Source: Hoplostethus atlanticus
Taxonomy: Eukaryota > Chordata > Actinopteri > Trachichthyiformes > Trachichthyidae
Reading direction: 5' to 3'
Assembly: GCA_034670405.1 (NCBI GenBank)
Contig: JAXDDX010000291.1
Location: forward strand, 62,001 to 126,000
DNA length: 64,000 nt
Both the position numbers and the translations under genes were made by a program. The notes below the pieces were generated by a model. It saw only the letters and a list, made by a program, of their open reading frames with translations, was not told the DNA's origin and ran no database searches. Position 1 is the stretch's first letter. Every line of letters begins with the position of its first letter. Below are positions 38,201 to 50,400 of this stretch, piece by piece.

Positions 38201-41200
38201 TGCTGACCCTGGTCTCCATCCAGGGGATGGATGTGGAGTCTTTCCTGCCGGCCGCCATCAGACTTTTTAACGCCTCCTCTCCCCCTCTACAGCTCAACTG
38301 AGGATCTCGCCGCTTATCACTTAGCACACTTATTCATTGCCCTGCACTTTAGACACTTTAGACACTTTAATTCCCTTTCACATTCATTTGTTACCATTCT
38401 TTAACCATTCTTTAACTCAAACATTCTTTAAGTCAAATTTCCACAACACTGACTGGTTAAATGTCTTGGTTAACTTTACATTATCACGCCCTGTTAAACA
38501 ACACCATGACATTGAGAAATGTTATTCTCAGTGTACTGGACTTTTTTAAGGCTTTCAGTTGCAACACGTGTACAGTTGCGACACATCTCAGCACCATAAT
38601 GTAAAGCACGTTGCATGACCCATAGAATGAGAACGAATAGAAAAGGCACACAATCGCTGAATCTCATAAACTCCCAAGTCCTCACTCCACTCTGAGAGGC
38701 AGCCTCCGTGTGATGTATTATGTGCGTCATGTGAAAGTTAACGTAGGTGGAGTGAGCTGGTATAAGCATCATACCCTTGCCTCCTCATCTTCTGTTGCCA
38801 TGGAGAACACCGTTGTTCTAACGGTTATATGCCGATTATTGTGCGCATCCAAGTTGCTAAGCAGCCTAAATTTTGATTGATATTTGATGTTGACGCCCGT
38901 TGTTCATGGCAACAATTTATGCATCTCTCATTTGTGTTAATCACAACAAATTAGATGATTGCAAAAGTCCCTTTTACTTCATAAGGCATAACTTACTCCT
39001 ATCCAAATTTAGCAGTGTGACTCATTTACCACTCTTATATTGATGAGGTTTTCAGTCTCATCTGACCCTTGAATTACATTAAATGGAAATGTCATGTACC
39101 AAATGCAAAGATGACAAAGTTTGTGAGCCAGATCCAAACCTAGTCGGTTACATGGGCTGCGTCTTAACCAACTGAGCCACCAGGACGTCCCGAGAAAGCC
39201 CTTTTCTATTCATTGTGATCTGGAGGGACCAGTCAGGAATGTTAAACAGAATGGGAGTGCCAGTCTATCCAGTCTAGTTCAGTGATCAGGTCTCAGAGTT
39301 GGGTAATAAAGGGAGGGTCAAGTTTCTAGTTCAGGAAGACCTACAGGATCCAATTGTCCAGCCTAGATTAAATGCAAAGTCCCTCATACATCGCTCTCTC
39401 TCAATGGCAAATTATCTATAAATCCAGCTGCCAGTTCTTTCTGTATCTTTAATATTTTTACTTCCCACTCTCTGTCTGCCTCTCCACCGCCCCCCCCTTC
39501 CTCTACCTTTCTGTTTTTTATTGCCTGGTGGTTAAGCTGTGTGTTTGATAAATGACAGGGTTTATGGCTTCATGTTAAACATTAGGTTAAGTAGTGTCAG
39601 TGTTGGAAGCATTGAACACTGTTGAACTGTCTACGATTAACTGTAGAATTTTTTTATCATTCCCAATTAATTTCTTCTAAGGGAAGACCATTTACATGAA
39701 TGCTAAAAAAAAGTGATCTAATAAGTTGTGTGTTTATATGCGCTAACAGTTTTTACTTGCGTAGTTCAATAGTCCCAATATACCAACAATTCTTAAATCT
39801 TTCAGTTTACAAGTTTACAACAAGAAAGTTGCCTTACCCGTCGACCAGTTTTGTTTAGCACCTACCATATTTTAAACTTTCCAATAAACTTCCTAAACTT
39901 AATAAACTTGTTACTTCCTCAAAGTAGACGAACACGAACAGAAATAATATTATATACCTCTTTGCCGATTATAGAAGACAGATTGTAGAATGGATCAATA
40001 CTACACTGGTTGTCTATGGGAAGCCCTTAGCTTGAATTGATTCTAATGTGACATTTTGATCTGATTCCTTAAAACTACGCCTGAAGATATTTGATTATTG
40101 GTAGTACTTTTATGATTAGTGGTTTTAGTGTCCCATGGTCTACATGTTGTTTCAGAGGTTTTTCCACCTTGTCAAGAATACAATTCTGGGCGAATACTTT
40201 TCTGTATACTTTTAAAATTTGGCATGAGAATGGTCAAATTTTGATCAGTATTCGTATTGGCCTCTTGTTTATTTGCTTCACTTATTTGTCTCATTTGTTT
40301 AAATAAAAAGGTAGGTAGCTAACTTATTGCACTTTTACCTTAGCACTGGTTATGCTATCTTAGATGCTCTTTAGGAAGGAAATGCACTTACGATATCTGG
40401 TGACTAGTAGTTCTCTTCCCTACCAATGTTGAATGCACTGCCTGTAATGTAATGTATGTATAATCGTGTAAACATTTGATGTGTATGCATGAATATGCTG
40501 CAAATTACAATAACTGGACAATATAAACTTTTTTTTGGCAATCTCATTGATTTCAAGTGTTCTGTGTAGCATTTTCCACTTCCAAGTGCATTAGCTAAAC
40601 TAAAAAAACAAACATTAACTATAACCAGAACGGCCCAGCAATTCCTCAAGATATCTCGTCTTGTTTCATTCTTGTTTTTGAGGAATGGAAGATTGGACAT
40701 TTGTCTGTCATTTTTGAGACCTTGGTCTCATATCCACTCATGCATGCAAACACACACCCATATACAGTGGGGTCCAAAAGTCCAGAGTCCACTACCACTA
40801 CTTTTCTTTCATCATTTATCAAAAACTGATTAAAAAAGAATGTCAAATGGTATTTTTCAAACAAGATTGCATAATTTTAAAAATAATTCATTTAATAATT
40901 AAATATAATAAGTCCTTTTTCAAAGTCAAAGCACTAGCAGTAGCGACAAAACTATAACTATCTCGCTATTTTACACCAATGGGCAGCAATGGGTAAAAAA
41001 AAAAAAAGGAATCTATAAAAAATGACATAAATGGACATAATATTTGTGTTTTTGTTTTTTATTTATTTATTTTTTGTTTGTATAGTTTTTCAAATCAGAT
41101 TTATTTATGTATTTATTCATTCATTCATTTCTCGATTTATTTGTATATTTACTGTTTTTTTATTTGTTTACTTATTTATTGCTAATTCTTAGTATTATAA

Positions 41201-41446
41201 TTTAATCCAAGGCATTTGAAAGAAATGTCTACATACATCATCCAATACTTCCAGAGAGGCCATAAAATGCTTTATAAAAACAAGTTATTTTTTTGTTTAA
41301 TTTTGTATTTGTTTTTGTTGCAGGTATTTTACAGCACCCAGATGGAACAGTTCTGAAACAGCTCCAGCCTCCACCAAGAGGTCCACGAGAGATGCAGTTT
41401 TACAGCATGGTAATATAGACCTGCACTTTGTAGGAAAATAATGACA

Positions 41447-41486
<40 letters not shown>

Positions 41487-44400
41487 TTACAGTCTTGTCA
41501 GTTAAATATGGACTTAATTCACAGCCCATTTCTGACGTACTTACAGGAAAAATGAGAACACATGCACACATCCGCATAGCGTGTTTGCATACACGCAGAC
41601 ATGAACACACACACACACATACACAAAGATATTTACACTTGTCAGTTAGTTGCTAACACCTGTTTGACAGCACATCCAACACAAAGGGCATTATCAGAAA
41701 CAGTAACAGTGCATACAGAAAGTTTTCAGACCCTTTCAAGTTTCCAACATTTTGTTATGTTTCAGACTCATCTTAAAATGGATTCAATTCATTTTTTTCC
41801 TCATCAGTCTACACACAATATGCCACAATAACAAAGCAAAAACAGGTTTTTGGAGTGTTTTGTTAATTTATTAAACATAAAAGACTAAAATATCCCATTT
41901 ACAGAAGTATTCAGTCCCTTTGTTATGACACTCGCAATTGAGCTCTGGTGCATCCTACTTCTATCAATGGTCCTTGAGATGCTTCTACAACTTGATTGGA
42001 GTCCACCTGTGCCTGATTGAATTCATTGGACATAATTAGGGAAGGCACACACCTGTCTATATAAGGTCACACGTTTGATGGTGTATGTCAGAGTGAAAAG
42101 CAAGCCATGAGGTCGAGAGAATTGTCCGTATACTTGCGAGACAGGATTGTGTCAAGGCACAGATCTGGGGAAGGATACAAGAAAATTTCTGCAGCATTGA
42201 AAGTGTCCAAGAGCATGGTAGCCTCCATTATTCTCAAATGGAAGAAGTTTGGAACCACCAACAGTCTTCCTAGATCTGGCCGCCCAGCCAAACTGAGCAA
42301 TCGGGGGCGAAGGGCCTTGGTCAGACAGGTAACCAAGAACCCAGTGGTCACTATGAATGAGATCCAGAGTTCCTTTGTGGAGATGGGTGAACCTTACAGA
42401 AAGGACAACCATCAGTGCAGCACTCCACCAATCAGGCCTTTATGGTAGAGTGGCCAGACGGAAGCCATTCCTCACTAAAAGGCACATGACAGCCCACTGG
42501 GAGTTTGCCAAAAGGCACCTTGAAAGGGTCTGAAAACTTTTCGTATGCACTGTACATATGTACTTACTTACACACACAAAGGGTGGCGTGTGTGTGTCTG
42601 TAGGTTTGGTTTTGGGCTTAGTAAAGTTGTCAGCCTCACCAACTCTCAATACAAACAACAGTGAGTCAGCCATTATCTCTGCCTCTCTCTGAATCCATAC
42701 ACTAACCATTAACCTGGTAGGCAAGTCTGGATAATTTTAGAAACATATGGGTGAAAGAAAAACATTACACAAGTGTATACTTGTGAATAAACAGTTTATG
42801 TCGTTGCATACCCACAGAATTAGACAGAATTTTATTCTTGTCAGTGTGTTAAAGCCTGAAACAGCATTTAGACCATGGGGTACTTACAACTCTCCATTGA
42901 AAGCCAGGATGATGATAAAAAAAAAGAATAATAAACATACATATTTGTGTCTGATCAATTCAGGTTAAGGGCTTCCCATCAATCTACAATAAACATGTAA
43001 TCAATCAAACAATCATATCGATGTCAGGTGGATGACGTTGACTGGACCATATCTTTTTTACAAAAAGACCATATCAGCTTGATAGTTTGGAAAACAGATA
43101 TATTCAGTAAAGAAAGAAAGGTTTGCGGGGAAAATGAAAATGAAAATGAAAAATTTTTCAGATTGGATCACCACTGCTGAGTATAACTTGGATTGTAGTC
43201 TTACAATATAATGTCTCATAGCAGCTTTGGCTCAGTGGGAAAATGTTTTCATGAAATGATCACGGAAAGATTGTTAAAAGGGTGTGCAGCAATAACAAAT
43301 GGTTTCATAGAAGCAGTTTCACACAGATACAGCTACAACACGGTCATGAATTAGTTATGAATTTTCAAGCCAGCAGTGTCAGCTGTCCGTTGTATTGAGA
43401 GTGGGCATGGGGGTGGGGGTGGGGGTCTTACGATGCCAGAAATCACTGTTGAGCCTTCTGGAGGTGTCGTGGACATAAATCAGTGAAACATCTGTGATGG
43501 GAGGAGACCACTTGATAAACCCAGTGACATACCTGCACTCACACACTCAACCCTGTAGCATTTAGTGGCTAGTGAATGGTGCTGCCTGTCTGATGGTCCT
43601 GTAGATTTGTGATGATGTAGCCTAATGTCCTCTATAGTCACCCTTTGTGGGTTAGTGCATCATACTTTTTGACATCTGAATTGGGCTTCTGTGTGAGTAG
43701 CCATAAAGATATACAACAGTGTGTGTGTGTGTCTGTGTGTGTGTCTGTGTGTTCTAGGTATATGCGGAGGACTGCTATGATCCATGTCTATTGGAGCTCC
43801 AGAACCATCTTCCCAAATACTACGGCCCTTGGTCCTCTCCTGAAAGCCCCAATGGTAACAAAACTGTGTGTGTGTGCATATGTGTGTCCACCTGGTCCAT
43901 CTCTTTGGCCCAAGTCTTGAATCATATCTAATTGGCTCTGTTCTCCTCTCTTTGATGTACCCAAAATAATAAGAATTTCCATCCATATAATATTATATGA
44001 CCCCCAGAAGCTTGCCATGGTTGTGTAGTGGTTAGTAGGGATCAATAACACATTAGGCCAATATGAGTTGTTCAAGGTCGATATTTCTGGGTTGAAGCTA
44101 ATACTTTATTGATATTCAACATCTTTAAAGGACTACACTGATTTCTGGGGAAATTGGCCCGTCGGTCAGCTTACCCTTGATGTGACGAGGATTGGCAGAC
44201 AAAACCAGCACCGATTCTGGATTACTAAAAGGTCTATCTTCTTAGGTTAGATAATGCCAGTTGCCTATAGACATAGACACAAGAGAGGATTTTGGTGGTC
44301 CACCAATGAGCCAGTTCTCCAAAAAGTCAGTGTAGTCCTTTACATTTGACTTCCAAAATATGACAAGTATATTCTCGTCAGGGTGGAAAAGACTCTGAAA

Positions 44401-47400
44401 CAGCATCTAGACCATGGGACACTAAAACTCTCCATTGAAAGCCTTACTAATGGAATTGTTTTAGGTACTCCTTAAGGCGGGTTTCATTGCAGACGGTCAC
44501 CCCTGAAGCTGTTGAGTAAAATCCACCCACACATGTTGGAATGATTTATCTGGTCAGACATCTGATTTAAAAATCTTGATAATAAAAACATATTCACTAG
44601 CTGTGAACCAGGAGGAATCTCCATCATATTGCAGGCGGACGACATGACAGGCTGACAGGCCCCAAATTGGCCCGCTATATAGGCAAAAAAAAAAGCTGTG
44701 ACCGTACCGCACATCGGTCACACTCACATGTCTCTTACTCAGACGTGTACCTCAAGCTGGAGGACGTGACTCGCCGATTCGTCAAGCCGTGCATTATGGA
44801 CGTCAAGCTGGGCCAGCGGAGCTACGACCCGTACGCCTCACAGGAGAAACGGGAACAGCAGATCAGAAAATACCCGCTGATGGAGGAAATTGGCTTCCTG
44901 GTTCTTGGCATGAGGGTGAGTAGACAATGTGGCTCTGTTGTGGAGGATTTGTATTTCCCTTTTTTTTTCTTTAGTGTGTGGGAGTGGGATTAGTAGGGGT
45001 TTTTTGGTGTGAATTTGTGGGCTTGCCACTCTCTTGAAGTGACGGTTCAAGACTTGGTCCTGTCTTAAAGCCTGTTTGAAGATTGGCGTTTTGTGTAGAC
45101 TGTGGGTTGCTTCTGCTTCAGCTTTTTCACACTTGACACACATGCACTTAGTGAGCTCATGCAAACATTGCTGTGTCAACCACAAACAAAAAAGCCAGTG
45201 AGTAGTTGTGCTGTGCCCTGGCATTTTAAGAGTTGCGATCACAAAATTGCTGATGTGATCAAAGTCGTTCATTGTGTCGGTTTTATTTGAAATTATTATA
45301 TCATTCCCTACACTTGACTACAGGTATTTGTGATGTCCGAATTCAGGAGGTCAGAGTAGTTGTGGTCTGGTCTATTGCCAAACCCTGAATAGTACTTACC
45401 AGGGAGATTGGGAATCTCACGATTCAATTCACACTCGATTGGGGTCATGATTTGATTTAAAATAAAGTCTCGATTCATCATGATTATTTACATTATGCGA
45501 TTCAGTACATAGTCCAGATTGTCATTTTGAATTATTTGCCCACTTATGATGATAATACCACTTCATTAAAAAAACATGTCTTACCATACCATAACCCTAC
45601 CTACACGGCCATGCACGACATTACCTTCTTGAACTGTTTCTGCTTCTCTGAGACTCGTCCCCTTTTCCTATATTACGGAGTGACATTCCCCATAACGGTT
45701 GGGTCGGGATCCCCTCCGTCAGCAAGACGGTGAAAATCCATGGTACTATAAAGTATTTTACAGTACCATATAAAATACTACTCATGGTACTATAAATTAC
45801 TTTATAGTACCACTTGTAACCCTTTAACACAAGTCATAACACATTTCATACACATCTAACACAGATCCTCAGAACACATTAGATATACGGCTGAATGTTT
45901 AACCCATTTGATAGGCCTCTTACCCATGTGATGCTTAAAATATAGCACCATGTTCAGCTTGTTTGCTGGGCTGAACAGCAAGCAATTCAGTCTCACATGC
46001 ACACACATATACACACGCATACATGCACACAAATGTAGCTATATACCAGCTGAAAGATGTTTTCCAAGCCTGGAAATGGAATTTTTTTGATAATCTTTTT
46101 TCCAACCAATAAAATGTTTCATGTGAAGCTTGTTGATCCACTTCCCTTTGAGGAATAAAAACCCAAGGTCCTCATGGTTTCCTCATGGTATCGGTCCTAA
46201 GTTTTCAACAATAAGATCAGATCAGATCAGATATTCACCATAAAAATGGGACATTTGCAACATAGACTCTGACAAATATTAGTCATGGAAATTGTGCAAT
46301 ATGTCATGGAACAGTTTTGGAAAAGTCATGGAATTTGATGAGCAAAATGGTGTAGGAACCCTGCACATCCTTCAGTCTTTGGGTAGCTAGGTTTATATGA
46401 AACTGCACCGCCCTGATGACACATAAACACACACACAAACACACCCACGAAAATAGCCATTGTACATATTATGCTCTGTGTGGTTTATCTGGTGCTTTCC
46501 CAGGCTGTGGAGCAGAAAACACACATTATAACACATTAACATGGGAGGGAGGGATGGAGGGGGAGAGACAGAGAGACAGACACTACATTTACATTTTTAC
46601 ATTACAGTCATTTAGCGGACTGTTTTATCCAAAGCGACTTACAATAAGTGCATTCAACGTACATAAGAGAACTACTAGTCACCAAAATTGTAAGTGTTTC
46701 TCCTCCGGGAGAGAGAAGGATCCAGGGGCAGGGAGGGCAGAGGGAACAGAAGAGGAAAGATCAGTGGGGGAGACTGAGCAGAGATTACGGCGGGTAGAAA
46801 CCATGTGGGTAGGGGGAGGATGTAAGGGGGGAGAGGAGAGGGAGAGAGAGAGTAGGACATGAAGTAGTGGTCGGAGAGCTGGAGAGGAGTGACAGAGAGG
46901 TTAGCAGTAGATGAGTGTCTAGATCCAGCCGGTTGTCAGCCTTGTGGGTAGGAGGAGATGGAGAGAGGGAAAGGTCAAAGGAGGAGAGGAGAGAAAGAAG
47001 AGATTCAAGCTTCTCAGTCTGGATGTTGAAGTCACCGAGAAGGATGAGTGCAGAGCCATCGTCAGGGAAGTGCGAGACTAATGTGTCAAGGAAGTGGCCA
47101 AGAGGGCCTGGTGGGCAATAAACGACAGCAACGGTGAGATTGACAGGATGAGTAACAGTGACAGCATTATATTCAAAGGCCAGTTACCACCACCTCAAGA
47201 AAACAGCAGATGATTTCACTGATTACCATACCTTCAACCAGAGAGGAGGGACTAATCAGTGAAATCACCTGCTGTAGTGTTCGGTAAGAATGAAAGCCTG
47301 CATACTCACGGCCCTTCATGGCACATGGTTTGACATCCCTGCCTTAAGGTGTGGCTACAAAGACAATCTTGCTACCCAGTATGCAGATCAACTAGCCAAC

Positions 47401-50400
47401 TGACCAACCAAGAATGTGCTCTGCCTATTCTAGATGAGTCTAGCAATTCAGAATCCCTCCAGAAGTTAAATAGAGAACGACAGACAGAGAGAGAGACAGG
47501 AAAGAGAAAGCTTCTTATCTGTGAGAAAGGAAGAGGTAGAAATAACGACACATTAGAGTTGCTATCTCTTCCATCGGTTTCCTATACAACATATTGCCAT
47601 CATCATCATCATTAACACTGTCTGCTCTCTTAAGGGGCTTCCTGCCCTGTCTCCCAGGGGCAGCATTAGAAATCAACAAAATGCACCAGACTTCTTGACT
47701 GTGGAGTGATTAGAGGTGACTCGCACCCTGTTTATACAGTAAAAGCTAGCCTATTGAGTGATGAAGGATTATCCTAAAAGGCCTAACAGTGTTTGTCTTA
47801 CCTCTGTGTAATTGACAGTTACTGATTGGATGGCATTTTTATGCATGTCCCCGTCCCTTTGTAAACCCATCATAAACCTATACCTGTGGATTAGTCTCTA
47901 TCAATATCAGTTAGTCTCTGTCATATCTCTATCTTAATAAATTGTCTTCATTCATCCATTACTTTTAATCAATACATTACATCAATAATACTCCTAAAAG
48001 CATGAGGGAAACATTAAATTTAAAAAGGGAAAACAAATAGGCAAGCCTAAATTCCGCTTTAATAATGTATCATAATTTGTATTGGTTCTTACCATCATTC
48101 TCAGCTCCTCATAATCAATCCAGCAGCTGGTTGTGTGTCCATTTCTTATGTTTGGATCTTGTCCTGTGGCTGCAATCCTACTCTGCATCCAATTTCATAT
48201 CAAATCAAATCTTTTTAACTCCACCAAATGTGCGGTTTGCACATTAACTGTAATGCAACTGTCGATGCAACATTAACTGTAATAGTTATTTCCTTCCATG
48301 TTTATCTGGGGCCCTTTATGAATTGCTAGCTCTTCTACAATCGGGTTTGATAACAGATAGATTTTCATTGATCTAAAACATCAATGGTAAACGTTCCTCC
48401 GAATCAAAGGGCTTCTTTCTAGACCGACGTTCAACAATCATACAGGGAGAAATCCAGAGAGATACCAATTTATCCACGGACAGTTGCCTCAATAGACCAG
48501 AATGCAATGCAGCCACAGTTTGCATCTTTATTTATCTGTCATCGGTAGCATGTGAAATACAACTTACTCTTCAATGGCTTTTTTTGTAGTTTAAACAAAT
48601 GTTTTCTCGAGCTATTGCTCTCTCCACCTCCACGTATACAGCACCGAGAATCCCCTTCTCTGGGTGTTGTCACAAGGTATTCTGGGAAATGTAGGAAATC
48701 ACTAACAAGTAGAAGTAGATGACGCAGGTTGAGCGACAGTGGAAAATAAATTACATCATCACAAAATAACTCATGGAATGCACTGAACATTACAAATTGA
48801 TGAAATGTAAATGTAAGAGGATCTGAGGGTCTTTTTTTTTTTTATACCACCAAATCAAATGTATAGTTTGATGAGATGTTGCACAAAGAGAAGAGAAGGC
48901 CACAAATTGGGGCTATGGGCTACCTTGCAACAGGGGTGGTTTGTCAGGCATCTGTATCTGCCTGGCACCGAGCATGGAAAACGCCCAGGCTTATCGGCCC
49001 TGTCTGTTTGTTTGGAGAGAGGAGACTCATTAGTGGTAATGATGTTCCCGATGGGGAAGCGATAGGGAGGGGTGGAGACAAGTGAGATGGAAAGGAAAAG
49101 ATAAAAAGACAAGACATAGAGAGAGGTCCAAGTGTCATCAGTAGGACAGGAGACAAACTGTGGTGTCATTAATAAGAAGAGGTGCACAGTAGGAACCTCC
49201 TAGATGAATATGGGCGTTTTCAATACCAATATGGGGTTTTCAAGGCCAATAACTGATATCAGTAGTTTTGGACTGAAGTTGCAGATAGTCAATATTTTGT
49301 GCATACATTCAGTATCTTTAAATGTGACAATTTTCATGCACAAAAATGACAAGATCTCAGTGTTTCCCCCCAGATTTTTTATTCTCGTCAGGGTGTAAAA
49401 CCCTCTGCAACAGCGTTTAGACCATCATGGGGCACTACAATTCTCCACTGAATTGACTGACACTCCTTGTTACTTGATAAAGCAATATTGTTACTGTTTG
49501 TTACCACCCAACTCTGCACTTTCTATGTTTTCTGTTTCATTATCACACCAGGACGTATTAATGGGGCAGGTCCGAAGAAGCCAACAACTTTTTAGGTTTG
49601 ATTCATCGGATCAGAATGAGAGTAGCATTCGATTTGGGAACATGTAGACCCGTTAATGCATCCCATTGGATGATTTAAAAAGTGTAGCTGCAGTGCTGGT
49701 ATTTCACCACTAGATGGATCGATGAATGTCACAGGAATATTTGTTATATACAATATCTGTTGCCTGGGTGCTGTGACCTCTGACCCTTAAATCTCCTTCC
49801 TATTGGTTGCTTGTGAGGTCGGCGATCTAGGACTTGAAACTTATTCTACTGTTCATGTCAGTGGCAGTATTTATGAACAAAGCTCATTGTTGGATCATGA
49901 GCTACACACACACATACACACACTCACTGTCAATAAAACTGATATGAATGTGTTATTGTGTGTTGTTTAAGGCAGGTGTCTTCACATGGTAATGACTCCT
50001 ATGATCAACACTGTAGAAGAGGACCACCACACACACACACACACACACATATTAAAAGTAATGTATTGTTGCATTTCAGGTGTATAAGGTGTGCAGTGAC
50101 ACTTTTGACTCCTATGACCAGCACTATGGGAGGGGACTGGTTAAGGACACTATTAAAGACGGTACGTAGGGGTGTGTGTGTGTCGTGTGTGTGTCCGAGT
50201 GTGTCCGAGTGTCTGCAAGTAATGAGTCTCACTAAAGAATATGCTAAAAATGAGTATTGTACATCAGCAAATAGAAATCTACTTTCTATTGCAATAACAG
50301 CCAATTCTTTAGTAGTTAAACATTTATTCAATATTTGACTTGATTGAGTGTAAATATTACATTAAATATCACAGTCGTAAATGTTTACACTGCTTTATTC

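Larger units (their letters stand above)
35475..38320 (+). mobile_element. LINE D (LINE A relative), broken by a hAT element
   Basis: Left part reads FPNNKPWIPSDLKALLKEE and RANELNLFFNRFGNS; right part (37886-38300) reads TGRPQFVRLQSCVSN, NTGAPQGTVLFPFLFTLY, KYSDDSAIVGCI and [15 protein letters not shown], then jumps to SFLPAAIRLFNAS. So the RT is internally deleted as well as interrupted. A 120-bp internal duplication lies at 35720-35975. Confidence 0.88.

Noticed and set aside
41441-41656. 71-codon CA-repeat frame and its antisense partner
   Set aside because: Thr-His repeats from (CA)n; composition only.
44838-45272. 144-codon minus-strand frame overlapping ipmk exon 4
   Set aside because: Antisense to a proven exon and its intron; no domain.
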